DNA of 5,461 nt. It comes from Pyrinomonadaceae bacterium. GTDB lineage: Bacteria > Acidobacteriota > Blastocatellia > Pyrinomonadales > Pyrinomonadaceae. A program made the translations under genes and the position numbers. The stretch covers positions 1 through 5,461 of the forward strand of contig JAGOWF010000198.1 in NCBI GenBank assembly GCA_018060305.1. Reading direction: 5' to 3'. Under the pieces are notes generated by a model, which had not been told where the DNA came from, did not search any database, and saw only the letters and a program-made list of their open reading frames with translations. Of the stretch, positions 5,389-5,461 are shown piece after piece; the stretch's first letter is position 1; each line of letters begins with the position of its first letter.

Positions 5389-5461
5389 TGGCCCATCGCG
5401 GCATATCGTCGGGCGTTATGCCGCGATCATTCCACAGGTTGTCCATTTCGTCGGATGCGCG
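5357..5461 (-). CDS. C-terminus of a gene upstream of the PIN toxin, probable antitoxin (partial)
   Basis: The last 34 codons of a minus-strand gene enter from the right edge; the 5' part is outside the window. The visible residues are acidic and polar (SDEMDNLWNDRGITPDDM, then RWASEHNRLEDRP) and look like the flexible toxin-binding tail of an antitoxin. The gene runs 32 bp past the GTG start of the PIN gene in another frame, so the two are almost certainly co-transcribed and translationally coupled. This overlap is common in antitoxin-toxin pairs. The DNA-binding domain that would name the family is not visible, so the antitoxin call rests on position. Confidence 0.6.
   Translation of the reverse strand, partial: RASDEMDNLWNDRGITPDDMPRWASEHNRLEDRP

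Overview
The window is a moderately GC-rich bacterial segment with short intergenic regions and both convergent and divergent gene pairs. It carries no rRNA, tRNA, CRISPR array or transposase. The style of the genes (a GIIVAG-repeat secreted protein, a multi-TM GGDEF-EAL protein and a PIN toxin locus) reminds me of Acidobacteriota, perhaps the Blastocatellia/Pyrinomonadaceae. This is an impression from family resemblance only, because no phylogenetic marker is present.

Left part (1-1595): a complete NifS/IscS-type cysteine desulfurase (78-1250, +) with its PLP lysine and catalytic cysteine intact. It converges on a small exported protein (1320-1595, -) built from five GIIVAG-like hydrophobic repeats. 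A strong hairpin (1258-1290) sits between the two stop codons and probably ends both transcripts.

Middle part (1596-4242): a 412-bp divergent intergenic region, rich in dyad symmetry, separates the repeat protein from a large membrane-bound GGDEF-EAL cyclic-di-GMP enzyme (+). I place the enzyme's start at 2008; the frame is open back to 1852. The region holds a perfect TATAAT hexamer bracketed by a 9-bp inverted repeat, a second 7-bp dyad and a separate candidate promoter. The secreted repeat protein and the c-di-GMP enzyme could therefore be regulated together, which is an inference.

Right part (4243-5461): a 309-bp gene-free stretch contains a weak hairpin, a tandem 12-bp repeat, a C-run tract, a cluster of ACGT palindromes and a well-formed extended -10 promoter. 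This promoter drives a 131-aa protein of unknown function with an AbrB-like N-terminal half (4552-4947, +). Converging on it with a 7-bp gap is a PIN-family toxin gene on the minus strand (4955-5388), broken by one missing base near 5250/5251. The toxin gene overlaps by 32 bp the 3' end of another minus-strand gene that runs off the window edge and, from its position, is probably the cognate antitoxin.

The most notable items are the GIIVAG-repeat protein with its palindrome-rich shared promoter region, the ACGT operator-like array over the -35 box at 4497, and the single-base lesion in the toxin gene.
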